NCBI RefSeq assembly: GCF_947500405.1 | Contig: NZ_CANMRY010000002.1 | Span: 124,001-188,000, forward strand | Length of the DNA: 64,000 bases | Reading direction: 5' to 3' | Origin: an uncultured Maribacter sp. | Lineage (GTDB): Bacteria; Bacteroidota; Bacteroidia; Flavobacteriales; Flavobacteriaceae | Shown: piece after piece, positions 1 to 8,512 of the stretch | Layout: every line of letters begins with the position of its first letter | How positions within the stretch are numbered: the stretch's first letter is position 1 | Program-made: the position numbers and the translations under genes | The notes under the pieces: model-generated | The model's input: only the letters and a program-made list of their open reading frames with translations | Told to the model about the DNA's origin: nothing | Database searches by the model: none

Positions 1-1150
1 GACAATCCCAACCCTCTTTTAAAGCATTTACAGTTATGATGTAACGAACTTCACAATCACGATTCAACAAGTCTACATTCTTAATCTCGTCCTTATTAGC
101 AGTTTTAATTTTGATTTGATTCTCTGGTATACCTATTTCTATAAGGCTATTTTTAATTTTATCAAAAGTGATGTTATCATCATTGGTTTTGGGTTGTGCC
201 TGGAATAATACTATAGGTCTAATATATTTACCACCATTAGATTCTTGCACTTTCGCTTTAGCTTCTAAGGTCTTTTGCATTTGTATGGCACTACTTAATA
301 CCTCTGTAGTATCTTGATGATTGTAAACGATAACTGGAAGTTTTACCATATTGTTTCTCTTCAACTTAATAGCATCTACAAAACTTATGATATTACTCTT
401 ATTACGTGGTGTTGCGGTTAAATCAAATACGAAACTTGGATTAATATTGTTTAACATATCTATCCTTAAATCAGCTTCAAAATTGTGACTTTCATCTATA
501 ACGATAACAGGATTTAAATAGGCTATCACTTGTATTAACGCAGTATCATCTACATTGTCAAGATTAGCTTTTAAGTCTCTAAAATGAGACACAAATTCTG
601 CTAAGTTTTCATTTTCTCTATAAGCTCTTGGTAGCCCTTTTCTAACCGTTTCTACAAATGATTGAACACTTAATACTAAAATACTTAATTGTTCTTTTAC
701 CTCTACAGGATTGAATCCTTGACCAAATAGTAGGGCTTCTTTATCATATACTTTTACATTACCATTAAAATGAGCATCTATTTTTTGCCTGTATGGATGA
801 GCAGGATTATTTAGATTTTTATAGGTCTGTTTTAAAATAGTATCTGAAGGCACAAACCAAACTACTACTTGTGGTTTATCTAACGGAAAACTATCGAAGA
901 TAGGTTTTAACGCATTACAGGCAATAAACGTTTTACCACCAGCTGTTGGAACTTTTACCGTAACTCTTGGCACACCTTTGATAGAGTTGTCATAAGGTCT
1001 TAGAAAGTTATCTTCTAAGGTCTGTAATGATATGCCTTTACTTTCCCAAAAGTTAGCAAATGCATTGTTAAGATGTCTTGTAGTGTCAAGTTCCTCTATA
1101 TATTTAGTAAGGTCATTAATTACCTCTTGTTGGTATTTTTTTAATTCCAT
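1..1150 (-). CDS. res: Type III restriction enzyme Res subunit, helicase part (partial)
   Basis: This is the N-terminal 383 residues of a DEAD/DEAH-type translocase/endonuclease subunit; the rest lies beyond the left edge. Helicase motif I is PTAGGKT at residues 68-74. Motif II is DESHN at about 219-223 and motif III is TATPR at about 245-249. The last visible residues, LKEGWDC, match the conserved motif found late in the helicase core of type III Res proteins. The C-terminal PD-(D/E)XK nuclease domain is therefore not visible. The start at 1150 is 2 bases downstream of the mod stop, so the two are co-transcribed. In the family, Res acts with Mod as a complex that translocates on or senses DNA and cuts near unmethylated sites. 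The reading frame is open across the visible part. Confidence 0.9.
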   Translation of the reverse strand, partial: MELKKYQQEVINDLTKYIEELDTTRHLNNAFANFWESKGISLQTLEDNFLRPYDNSIKGVPRVTVKVPTAGGKTFIACNALKPIFDSFPLDKPQVVVWFVPSDTILKQTYKNLNNPAHPYRQKIDAHFNGNVKVYDKEALLFGQGFNPVEVKEQLSILVLSVQSFVETVRKGLPRAYRENENLAEFVSHFRDLKANLDNVDDTALIQVIAYLNPVIVIDESHNFEADLRIDMLNNINPSFVFDLTATPRNKSNIISFVDAIKLKRNNMVKLPVIVYNHQDTTEVLSSAIQMQKTLEAKAKVQESNGGKYIRPIVLFQAQPKTNDDNITFDKIKNSLIEIGIPENQIKIKTANKDEIKNVDLLNRDCEVRYIITVNALKEGWDC

Positions 1151-1152
1151 TC

Positions 1153-2913
1153 TTAGAAACGTTTTATATCTCTTGGTATCTTTTTGAATATGATGTTTTT
1201 ATTGAGCATATAGGCTTCATCTAACAGACATATGTCTGCGTAGATAATGTACTGCTCTTGTAATTCTGAAATGATGGATAAACTATTATTATCTAAAGTG
1301 GTTAAACTATCTTTTTCATAATAGAAATAGTAACCGGTATCTTGATAATTATCTAATAAGTATTTTGCGTCCTTAGATTGCAACTTTTTTAATGGTTGCT
1401 TAGTTTCTGTATAGTAGATGTAGTTTCTAATTTTATCTTCTCCCACTTCTTCATTTAAGTTTTCATTCTCCTCGAATATTGGCTTACCTAATTCATAGAA
1501 ATCGAAAGCGCCACCAATGCCTTCCCTTTTACCAGAAACCATTTTTTCGCCAACAATTGATATAGCACCATTATTTTCTGTTAAAGCTACTTTTGAATAT
1601 TGCTCATCATTTTTATAATCATCATACTGTTTTAAAATTTTATCAGCTTTTTTAAGATTAGTAATATTTATAGAATATTCTTTTAAAGTCTCTTTTTGCT
1701 TACCGCTAAATTCATAACCTTGAATTACTTTCTTGATTCTGGTAGCTGTAATACTGTCAGCATAATCTTCCAACTCAACCATTATAAACTTGCGATTACC
1801 ACCATCTTTTTTATTAAGATTAAGGACTGCGTGTGCTGTTGATGCTGTGCCTGCAAAAGAGTCTAAAATTATCGCATTCGGATTATCTTTTAAACTTAAA
1901 ATCTTCTCCATCAAAGAAGTGGGTTTTGGTGTTTCAAATGGAAGTTTGGACTTTGGAAACAGCATTTTAATTTCTTTTTTGGCATCTTGAGTATGTCCCA
2001 CTTCTGAATAAGGCCATACAGTCATTGGTGTAATACCATCCTTAACCTCAGTTTTGAATCTTTTAGTTGCAGGAATGTTACTACCATCTTTTCCAAACCA
2101 TATACGATTATCCTCTACTGCTTCTTTAAATCGTTCTTTAGATAATAACCAACTCCTTCCTGAAGGTGGTAAACATTTTCTGCCAGAAGGTGTAATAATC
2201 TCGTAAACATTTGCTTCAACTCTTGGACCTACTGTAAAGTTATCGGTTCTCCATAAACCTCTTGAATCGTTATCTATATTTTGATATTTGCTGTCAGCAT
2301 CTTCAGTTCTTGGAAGTAATAAATTGACCTGACTTTTATTTTTTGCGTAGCACACAACAAAATCGTGATTGGCAGAGAATCGCTTTTTTGTATTAATTGG
2401 TGCATATGCTCTTTGCCAAATAATATTATTCAGAAAATTATTAGGACCAAATATTAAATCTAACATAGGTTTCAAATTCCCTTGCTCGTAGTCATCAATT
2501 GAACAATAAAACACTCCATCATCCTTTAAAAGTTTGTGAAGTAACTTTATTCTTGGGTACATCATACATAGCCATTTGTCGTGACGTGTTAAATCTTCTC
2601 CATCAGTACCCACTATTTCTCCTAACCATTTTTGAATTTTAGGATGTTTTACATTATCGTTATACACCCATTTTTCTTTACCTGTATTATATGGTGGGTC
2701 TATATAAATCATATCCACACGACCTTCATATTCTGGAAGCAAGGCTTTTAATGCTTCAAGGTTATCTCCGTGAATTATTTTATTACCTCTGTTTACTTCA
2801 TTCTCTGTTTGTCCTTGTTCATCAAAGCCATATTTATGTTCTAATATCTTATACGGTACATCTTGATGATGACTAACAACCTTATCTTTTCCTATCCAAT
2901 TAAGTGTTGGCAT
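1153..2913 (-). CDS. mod: Type III restriction-modification DNA methyltransferase (Mod)
   Basis: This 586-residue protein is a beta-class N6-adenine or N4-cytosine methyltransferase. The catalytic motif DPPYNTG is near the N terminus (residues 72-78), and the AdoMet-binding motif DSFAGTAS comes later (351-358). That order defines the beta class to which type III Mod subunits belong. The segment between them (about 140-330) should hold the target-recognition domain, so the recognised site cannot be read from motifs. Length is normal for the family. It lies between a small XRE regulator (3-base gap) and res (2-base gap) in one operon. I saw no simple-sequence tract in the gene that would suggest phase variation. 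Methylated base and specificity are unknown. Confidence 0.92.
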   Translation of the reverse strand: MPTLNWIGKDKVVSHHQDVPYKILEHKYGFDEQGQTENEVNRGNKIIHGDNLEALKALLPEYEGRVDMIYIDPPYNTGKEKWVYNDNVKHPKIQKWLGEIVGTDGEDLTRHDKWLCMMYPRIKLLHKLLKDDGVFYCSIDDYEQGNLKPMLDLIFGPNNFLNNIIWQRAYAPINTKKRFSANHDFVVCYAKNKSQVNLLLPRTEDADSKYQNIDNDSRGLWRTDNFTVGPRVEANVYEIITPSGRKCLPPSGRSWLLSKERFKEAVEDNRIWFGKDGSNIPATKRFKTEVKDGITPMTVWPYSEVGHTQDAKKEIKMLFPKSKLPFETPKPTSLMEKILSLKDNPNAIILDSFAGTASTAHAVLNLNKKDGGNRKFIMVELEDYADSITATRIKKVIQGYEFSGKQKETLKEYSINITNLKKADKILKQYDDYKNDEQYSKVALTENNGAISIVGEKMVSGKREGIGGAFDFYELGKPIFEENENLNEEVGEDKIRNYIYYTETKQPLKKLQSKDAKYLLDNYQDTGYYFYYEKDSLTTLDNNSLSIISELQEQYIIYADICLLDEAYMLNKNIIFKKIPRDIKRF

Positions 2914-2916
2914 ATC

Positions 2917-3114
2917 TTATTTAATATCTTTTGTAACTAATAATTCTTTTGCATCTACATTTAAAATAGTGGCAATTTGGTATAACACTTCTAAACTTGG
3001 CTGGGTACGATTTTGTACATAACCATTTACGGTGTTAAAGCTTTTACCTAACTTATTTGCAAGCCATACTTGTTTAATACCTTTTTCTTCTAAAATTTCT
3101 TTTATTCTATTCAT
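2917..3114 (-). CDS. Small XRE-family regulator at the head of the type III R-M operon
   Basis: I chose the ATG at 3114, giving 65 residues that begin with MNRIKEILEEKG. An in-frame ATG at 3210 would add 32 hydrophobic residues unlike any XRE N terminus. The protein is one helix-turn-helix domain (residues about 3-55, with WLANKLGKSFNTVNGY as the recognition region). It is followed 3 bases later by mod. Its position and size resemble the controller (C) proteins of restriction-modification systems, which delay restriction until methylation is established. That role is an inference here, because most C proteins described so far serve type II systems. Confidence 0.75.
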   Translation of the reverse strand: MNRIKEILEEKGIKQVWLANKLGKSFNTVNGYVQNRTQPSLEVLYQIATILNVDAKELLVTKDIK

Positions 3115-3253
3115 TAACTTAGTAATTGAGGGAAGTATAAAAATACCACATTTCACTATTAATATCATGTAATACGTTATATTTTTATTTAAATCTATCA
3201 GTAATTTCATATAAAATATTTTTAATTAACCCAATATAAATGAGTATATAAAA

Positions 3254-3279
3254 AAAGGACAGCAGAAATGCTGTCCTTT
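3254..3279 (-). terminator. Rho-independent terminator after the GIY-YIG gene
   Basis: A perfect 11-bp stem (3254-3264 with 3269-3279) closes a GAAA tetraloop. On the minus strand it is followed by a run of six T. It sits about 20 bases past the stop of the GIY-YIG gene and upstream of the R-M operon, so it separates the two transcripts. Confidence 0.85.
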
Positions 3280-3299
3280 ATATAATACTATTAAGTTTA

Positions 3300-3968
3300 T
3301 TAATCCTTTAATTCATATGCCCATTTAAATCCGCTACTATGAAGTCTCTCTCCTCTACAACACCTAGAAATACATGTTTTTGAAACACCTGTTTGCCTTG
3401 ATGCTTCTGCAACAGAAACATAAGTTGCCACTAAAATTCCTTCTAAGTTAAACTGTAATACCTGCCGTTTTCTAAGGTCTTTTTGAGGGATAAAGGTTTC
3501 TTTGTAATCATAACTCCAAAAGTATCCACCATAAACGTTGTTTACGCTTAAACAAGCTCTTGAGATATGTTGTTTAGTTGATTTTACTTCATTAGATGCT
3601 TCTTTTAAACTTTCAAATGTTTTAATTAATTTACCTGTAATTAAATCATACTGATATATCCTTTTTTTAAAATCTCCTCCACAAGACCCGTTATAACCCT
3701 CTTCCTTGGCATTATACTTTATAATGTATTCTTTTTCTTTTTGTGCTAATTCATTTATAGAATTTGCCGTATCTAACTGTTCCCATATGAAGGCATCTTC
3801 TCCATAAGTACGAATAGCATTATGAAATTTGTTTTCCTCTCCTCTTTGTGCTCTTTCGGTATGATCCCATTTTCGTTGGTTGATTCCTTTTGTTGTTGCG
3901 CCTATATAGCTTTTATTGTTTAAATTGTTTACTGCTTTATATATAATAAATGAATTTTCAATATTCAT
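3300..3968 (-). CDS. Free-standing GIY-YIG endonuclease with NUMOD1-like repeats
   Basis: The 222-residue protein has a GIY-YIG nuclease domain in residues 5-95. The first strand is IIYKA (8-12), SYIGA is at 20-24, the catalytic Arg is probably R32 in NQRKW, and the metal-binding Glu is probably E78 in EKEYI. Two repeated modules follow, about residues 105-155 and 168-220. Each has a short strand pair, then a helix-turn-helix (SLKEASNEVKSTKQHISRAC and SVAEASRQTGVSKTCISRCC), then a G-Y/F-W ending. This is the NUMOD1 DNA-binding layout of phage homing endonucleases. No intron or interrupted gene surrounds it, so it is probably a free-standing homing-type enzyme or domesticated island nuclease. 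It has its own terminator. Confidence 0.85.
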   Translation of the reverse strand: MNIENSFIIYKAVNNLNNKSYIGATTKGINQRKWDHTERAQRGEENKFHNAIRTYGEDAFIWEQLDTANSINELAQKEKEYIIKYNAKEEGYNGSCGGDFKKRIYQYDLITGKLIKTFESLKEASNEVKSTKQHISRACLSVNNVYGGYFWSYDYKETFIPQKDLRKRQVLQFNLEGILVATYVSVAEASRQTGVSKTCISRCCRGERLHSSGFKWAYELKD

Positions 3969-4084
3969 AATAATATTTTTAATAGATGTTTTATTTTACC
4001 TCTAAACACCTTGTTTATAGTTATAATAATTCTTTAACAGAAGCCCTCTTTAAACCCCTGTTATCATTGGATTTACAAATCAAA

Positions 4085-4105
4085 TGGGGAAATCAGTTTT
4101 CCCCA
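4085..4105 (-). terminator. Strong hairpin after the helicase-like gene
   Basis: TGGGGAAA (4085-4092) pairs with TTTCCCCA (4098-4105) around a 5-base loop, 55 bases past the stop at 4160. No clean T-run follows on the minus strand, so termination here is only a suggestion. The rest of the 191-base gap (3969-4159) shows nothing I can name. Confidence 0.4.
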
Positions 4106-4159
4106 CAGTTATTAATTAGTGTCTTTAAATTTCAACTAATAATAAAATTATTGATATAA

Positions 4160-5383
4160 TTAAACGATTGAAGTTGCCTCTAAATGATTGTAATCATTTA
4201 ACCAATTTTGTAACAAATCCCTCATCCGTTTACTTGGTATAAAAAGATGCATTGGTTCGTTTAGTCTTATTTTTCCTCTCCAAATCCATTGTAGTAATTC
4301 TGCTAATGCCCAATTATCTTCATTGACTGTAACAGAACCAAATCTAAAGAAATCTATCACGTTAGGATTTAAATATCTGTTTGCTAAATAAACCATTGTT
4401 TCCTTATTAGAGTACTTATTAGTTGCCCTATCGTTGACAGGGATAAATCCCCTTGAATATCCTTTACCTTTTACCTTACCTTTAAATTCTTTAAATGTTG
4501 TAAATCCTGTATTAACAGACTTAGATTTAAAATTTCTTTCTATCAAATGGGCTACTGTACATTTGATTTTTTTAAACTCTTGAGAATTTCTTCTCTTTAG
4601 CCAATTAACACTAAAAGCTGTTCTGTTATCACCCATAGAATTACAAGGTCCTTCATAAATATTCAGAAGCCCTTTTATCTTTTTCTTCATAAACGCTACC
4701 TCTTTCTCAGACTTTTCAACTAATACATAGGGTATATTGTAATACTTAAAATAATTACACAATAAACTTCCTTCAAACAAATAGGTTAATACTGTTACAG
4801 AATTGAAGCTCATAAAAATCTCAGGCGGAAATGCCCATGCCAGCAATTTATCATTTACAAAAATTACATTCGCTGTATCGCAGTATTGCTTTAAATCTGC
4901 ATAAAGTTTTCCATTATATTCATCTCCAGTAAAAGTAACTTCATGTGTTGCTTCATTAAGAACCAACAACCCTTCATTAAAAGCTATTTTAATATCATCA
5001 ATTTTCATCCCTATTACCTTTATTGGGGTAAGAACTTCATCAAGAATTAAATCATATTTTTGAAAATACTTATAATCGTTTCTATGTAACTTAGAAAACA
5101 AACTATGTGTTGTTACTAGATTCAACCCCTGATTTGACATGCTAAGTAAGTTATCTCTCTTATAATGCACATTACTCTCTCCTAATTCATAATCATGAGT
5201 ATAGGTTATTTTAGGGTCATAGGTATTAGGAACTCCATCCAATATGCGATTCACCTCATCCAAAAATGGAGTCACATAGATAAAACTTCTATTACTTTTT
5301 TTCATTTTTTCTATCGCATCATAGGTCTTACCACTACCCATAATTTGATCACAAATTGTTACTGTTTTTTTCTTCTCTTCCAA
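4160..5383 (-). CDS. Helicase-like P-loop ATPase of the element
   Basis: The 407-residue protein begins with a Walker A motif very near the N terminus (MGSGKT, residues 15-20, preceded by ICDQI). A Walker B/DExx-type motif follows at DLILDEVL (111-118, with D115 and E116). TTHSLF (91-96) occupies the place of helicase motif Ia. Short early Walker A spacing with DExx fits superfamily 2 helicases of phages and integrative elements, but I cannot assign a named family. The C-terminal part contains WIWRGKIR, which could be a late motif with the arginine finger. It lies downstream of the Sak4-like/DUF3871 genes, which suggests a role in replication or recombination of the element. The function is inferred. 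Confidence 0.65.
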   Translation of the reverse strand: MEEKKKTVTICDQIMGSGKTYDAIEKMKKSNRSFIYVTPFLDEVNRILDGVPNTYDPKITYTHDYELGESNVHYKRDNLLSMSNQGLNLVTTHSLFSKLHRNDYKYFQKYDLILDEVLTPIKVIGMKIDDIKIAFNEGLLVLNEATHEVTFTGDEYNGKLYADLKQYCDTANVIFVNDKLLAWAFPPEIFMSFNSVTVLTYLFEGSLLCNYFKYYNIPYVLVEKSEKEVAFMKKKIKGLLNIYEGPCNSMGDNRTAFSVNWLKRRNSQEFKKIKCTVAHLIERNFKSKSVNTGFTTFKEFKGKVKGKGYSRGFIPVNDRATNKYSNKETMVYLANRYLNPNVIDFFRFGSVTVNEDNWALAELLQWIWRGKIRLNEPMHLFIPSKRMRDLLQNWLNDYNHLEATSIV

Positions 5384-5738
5384 AATTTACTTTATTAAAT
5401 GTTATTAGCCGTATAACTATTTAAATAAGAGGTAAAAACAAAGAATAGAATTAGAGTATCAGATACACCCTAATATACAAAATTCGACCCCTAAAAGTCA
5501 ATGGAATTAAACGAAAATATTGGTATTAGTATCATTACGTAATAGCTATTTTGATTCAAAATTGAACCCATTTTAATAATGTTTAAACCCATAATTAAAA
5601 AAATGAGACACGATTTTTAACGTATCCCATTTTTTGAAAGTACTCAAATCATTTTCAGGGGCATCTTTTTAAAGAAGGGTGCCGTCTCAAAACATACCTT
5701 ATTAAAGAGTATGGAAAATACAGAATAGACTTCTTTTT
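5384..5738. other. 355-base gene-free stretch
   Basis: I see no convincing gene on either strand. The stretch holds a minus-strand terminator (5602-5631) and one arm of a 13-base inverted repeat (5542-5554, partner at 6037-6049). It must also hold the promoter of the helicase-like gene that starts at 5383. Confidence 0.6.
5602..5631 (-). terminator. Terminator for the small gene and DUF3871 module
   Basis: On the minus strand, 5621-5631 pairs with 5602-5612 in an 11-bp stem with two G-U wobbles and an 8-base loop. A run of seven T follows (5597-5603 complement). It lies downstream of the gene at 5739-5993. Confidence 0.7.
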
Positions 5739-5993
5739 TTAGCTGATAATTATAAAATGATAATAGTAATAAGCTTTACCTTCTATTATATATACAGTTA
5801 CTAAGTCTTTAGTAATTTTAACCTCTTGAACCCAAACTAACCTACCTCTTTTAAGATTGCCAATATCAACTATTGCGCGAGCTTTAAAAGGGCAAAAAAG
5901 AATTTTTAAAAGGTTATTCCATGTAACGATATATAGTTCTTTAGATGAGCTATATTTTAATATTTCAGCTAATTGTTCTTCACTCATAATCAT
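5739..5993 (-). CDS. Small protein of unknown function (84 residues)
   Basis: I do not recognise this family. The protein has an acidic N-terminal helix (SEEQLAEILKYSS), a mixed middle, and a C terminus rich in Tyr and Ile that looks like a strand pair. An in-frame second ATG is the third codon, so the start is uncertain by two residues. It is on the same strand as the DUF3871 gene upstream (60-base gap) and ends before a clear terminator, which supports it being a real final gene of that transcript. No signal peptide or membrane segment is evident. Confidence 0.5.
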   Translation of the reverse strand: MIMSEEQLAEILKYSSSKELYIVTWNNLLKILFCPFKARAIVDIGNLKRGRLVWVQEVKITKDLVTVYIIEGKAYYYYHFIIIS

Positions 5994-6053
5994 ATTTTAT
6001 AGATGAACAATACAGGTTATCTTATATACAATCGATTCAAAATAGCTATGACA

Positions 6054-7040
6054 TTAATTAGATGTAAGCCAATTAGGCTCTCTATTTTTCATAGAATACC
6101 CTAGTTCATTCACTAGTTCGTATGCGCAAACATTACGCTCAAAATTACTATCTATATAAGATGACTTATTTGCTTCTGTAATTAAATTGTATAATTTCCA
6201 GAAATTAATAGAGCCATCCAAACTACGTCCAAAATTAGGGCACTGATAATAGTTTTTTATTATATTTCCTATTTGGCTCTCTGTTAGTGCTATTGGGAAA
6301 ATTAGTTGTTTTTCTGCTTTACTCAAATGTTGGTACATCTTAATTTTTCCAATAAAATGAGCAAATTGTTTTTCTGTAAAACTATACTGAGGCATTTTCA
6401 ACATTAAGGTTAAGTGTTTTTCTTTGTTATAATTAGAAAATAACCCTTCCATTTGATTGGTTAATTCATGAATAGAACTAATACGTACTTCATTTAAAAA
6501 GCCATCTGTACTTATACAAAGATTAGTACATACTGTATTTTTAAAACCGATGAAGATTTTAAATTTCTCTAATGACTTTTTACTGTATAAATTTTCTTGA
6601 TTATAAGCACGTACTCCTCCAATATTTAGCGTTATTTTATTTCCATTAACCACCTCGAAAACCTCGGGCAGTTCTATTAAAAAAGCACATCTTTCATAAT
6701 AGATGGTTTTCTCTTCTTCTAGAAGGTCTTTTGCTGGCTTACCAATAGCAGAAGGAACACGACCTTTTACAACATGGCTTACTCTAATTTGAGGCTGATT
6801 TACTAACATTTCTGGAAAGAAACCTTGAACAACTTCAGTAGTTTTTTCAATGAACTGAGCATGACTAATAGTGGTTTCATTATCTTTTGAAAACACAGGA
6901 ATAATACACTCCTTTTTTAAATGCTCAAGAGTCACTTCTTGGGTGTTAGCCTCAATAAATCCACTAGAAGATTGAGTAATAATTTCTGAAGTATCTTGAA
7001 TAATATTTTGCACTGGATTATTATTTGCTATTAACTGCAT
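6054..7040 (-). CDS. DUF3871 family protein
   Basis: The 328-residue protein matches my knowledge of DUF3871, a Bacteroidota family found on mobile elements. Recognisable conserved stretches are EANTQEVTLEHLKKECIIP, RVSHVVKGRVPSAIGKPA, TIYYERCAFLIELP, GVRAYNQENLYSKKS and FKIFIGFKNTVCTN. The molecular function of the family is unknown to me. The start overlaps the end of the Sak4-like ATPase gene by 20 bases, so translation is probably coupled. Phage analogues with similar context are DNA-modulation or replication accessory proteins, but nothing in this sequence proves that. No signal peptide is present, so it should act in the cytoplasm. Confidence 0.85.
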   Translation of the reverse strand: MQLIANNNPVQNIIQDTSEIITQSSSGFIEANTQEVTLEHLKKECIIPVFSKDNETTISHAQFIEKTTEVVQGFFPEMLVNQPQIRVSHVVKGRVPSAIGKPAKDLLEEEKTIYYERCAFLIELPEVFEVVNGNKITLNIGGVRAYNQENLYSKKSLEKFKIFIGFKNTVCTNLCISTDGFLNEVRISSIHELTNQMEGLFSNYNKEKHLTLMLKMPQYSFTEKQFAHFIGKIKMYQHLSKAEKQLIFPIALTESQIGNIIKNYYQCPNFGRSLDGSINFWKLYNLITEANKSSYIDSNFERNVCAYELVNELGYSMKNREPNWLTSN

Positions 7041-7914
7041 TAGTATTTGTTTTAGTTTGATTAATAATTGTCTCTAATGGTATTACGTGATTAGAGATAG
7101 ACTCTAAAGCTGTTTTACGCTGTAAAATAAATGGATATACTTCTTTCTTTAACCCATGATATTTTTGATATAAATGACGTAAACCATCAATGGTTGTACA
7201 GTTAGAAATTTCTGTTTTAGCTTGCTTTATAGTCAAACCTTCATTGCACCATTGCATTAATTTTCTACCAGTAGAAGAACTAATGATAAACTCTGGCTTA
7301 TCCATAAACAAACCTGTTCTATCCTTAGATGCTTTAGCCATATGGTTTTCATTAATTAACTCAAAATTCGCAGTCAATTCATATTCAAATCCTTCACGTG
7401 TAATGGATTTTAAGCCATGTTTAACAACTTTAGTCTTACCATTGGAGGCAGAATCCATAGAGTAATCTATTTTACTTCTAACCGTTGTTATAACATGTAA
7501 TTCTGACTGTAATATGGTGTCAATAAACTCTTGATGCCTGGGAGAAACTTTACTCCAATCCTGAAAGCGACCCCCTAATTTTTCATGAATATTTAAACAA
7601 CCTCCCTTACCTTGCCATTCATGTGTAATACTATCAATAATGACAACTTCCATATTTGCCTTTTCACAAGTTTTAATAGCCTCTATATAACGCTCAGGAC
7701 TGTATGGAGCGTTAAGAGATAAAACATTAAAATCTCCTAAATGAGCATATAAACTTGCACTATTATTCTCAGTATCGATTATAGCAATTTTAGACCAATC
7801 ATTTGTAATTCCATAAGCCAAGAGTAATGCAGAGTAGCTTTTTCCAAATCCACTTGCGCCACTTAATCCTATCCTTAATTTAACTTGATGCCGTTGGGCT
7901 GTTTTTAGTTTCAT
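7021..7914 (-). CDS. AAA_24/Sak4-like RecA-fold ATPase
   Basis: This 297-residue protein has a RecA-like core. Walker A is GASGFGKS (residues 19-26), a strand with IIDTEN is at 45-50, and Walker B is VVIID (90-94). A conserved Gln/Arg region follows (FIDTILQSELHVITTVRSK). This layout fits phage Sak4-type single-strand annealing/recombination ATPases (AAA_24). The last 70 residues (from about 225) form a helical tail. It is followed by DUF3871 with a 20-base overlap, and the 114-residue gene lies upstream. Sak4 proteins in phages work with a phage SSB, which makes the upstream gene a candidate partner. The Sak4 assignment is by fold and motif, not by alignment. Confidence 0.72.
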   Translation of the reverse strand: MKLKTAQRHQVKLRIGLSGASGFGKSYSALLLAYGITNDWSKIAIIDTENNSASLYAHLGDFNVLSLNAPYSPERYIEAIKTCEKANMEVVIIDSITHEWQGKGGCLNIHEKLGGRFQDWSKVSPRHQEFIDTILQSELHVITTVRSKIDYSMDSASNGKTKVVKHGLKSITREGFEYELTANFELINENHMAKASKDRTGLFMDKPEFIISSSTGRKLMQWCNEGLTIKQAKTEISNCTTIDGLRHLYQKYHGLKKEVYPFILQRKTALESISNHVIPLETIINQTKTNTNAVNSK

Positions 7915-7970
7915 AATTTTTAAATTTTATAGTTTCTAATAATTTTTATTATGGTGTATAAACAAAAAAA

Positions 7971-7995
7971 AAGAGCCTCATTTTCTGAAGCTCTT
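7971..7995 (-). terminator. Terminator after the 114-residue gene
   Basis: On the minus strand 7986-7995 pairs with 7971-7980 (10 bp, one G-U wobble) around a 5-base loop and is followed by nine T. It lies 25 bases past the stop of the gene at 8020-8364. It could partly insulate the Sak4-like gene or attenuate read-through into it. Confidence 0.8.
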
Positions 7996-8019
7996 AATTC
8001 TATATATTACCTAAAGCAT

Positions 8020-8364
8020 TTAAGATACTATTTCTTCTTCTACCAGATGATTATTAACAATTTCATCTTCTAAACTAACAAACTCGTATCTATGAGAAAG
8101 ATGTATTACTTCACCAGTATCTGGATTAGAATACTCATACTCATCTACTTTAACTTTTTTAATTGTTCCTTCTATTTCGGCACCAATTAAACTAGCGCAA
8201 ACACTTTCATCAAAAGTACAAGGGACATTAGCTTTTCTTGCTGTAAAATAGGTTTTACCTGTTTCTTTACTCTTAACAGTTTCTAGACCTCCTTGCGCTA
8301 TAAGAACGCAAAAGGTTGTCCCATCCTCCCTAGAATAGGTTTTGTAATCCACAATTTTTACCAT
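8020..8364 (-). CDS. Unknown 114-residue protein, possible SSB-like partner of the ATPase
   Basis: No family is recognised with certainty. The protein is small, cytoplasmic and predicted mostly beta: MVKIVDYKTYSRED, TFCVLIAQGG, ARKANVPCTF, EIEGTIKKVKVDEYEY, and HRYEFVSLEDE. The tail is acidic (EDEIVNNHLVEEEIVS). A compact beta barrel with an acidic C-terminal tail is the general design of bacterial and phage single-strand DNA-binding proteins, and the next gene encodes a Sak4-like ATPase. SSB-like function is therefore a reasonable but unproved guess. A separate terminator follows, so it may be more strongly expressed than the ATPase. Confidence 0.6.
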   Translation of the reverse strand: MVKIVDYKTYSREDGTTFCVLIAQGGLETVKSKETGKTYFTARKANVPCTFDESVCASLIGAEIEGTIKKVKVDEYEYSNPDTGEVIHLSHRYEFVSLEDEIVNNHLVEEEIVS

Positions 8365-8512
8365 GGTTTAAATAATTTAAGATTATACAATAAACGTGCG
8401 GGGTATCCGCAAAATTTAAAAAGAGTGGGGGTTGAATTCTAGGTAATCACACGTTCACACCCATTATAATCTTTGAAAAAACTGAAAAAAATTTTTTTTT
8501 TTACTGAACTAA

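Noticed and set aside
1153..2913. Phase-variable repeats in mod
   Set aside because: No tandem short repeats are visible in the gene, so phase variation is not supported.
3115..3210. N-terminal extension of the XRE gene beside mod
   Set aside because: The upstream in-frame ATG adds 32 hydrophobic residues that are unlike XRE proteins; the ATG at 3114 gives a complete domain.
8397..8411. Small hairpin TGCGG/CCGCA upstream of the 114-residue gene
   Set aside because: Five base pairs only; could be part of a promoter, but I cannot support an origin, transfer site or riboswitch.
8485..8502. Run of seven A and eleven T after the 161-residue gene
   Set aside because: It could bend DNA or weakly terminate, but there is no GC stem, so I do not list it as a terminator.
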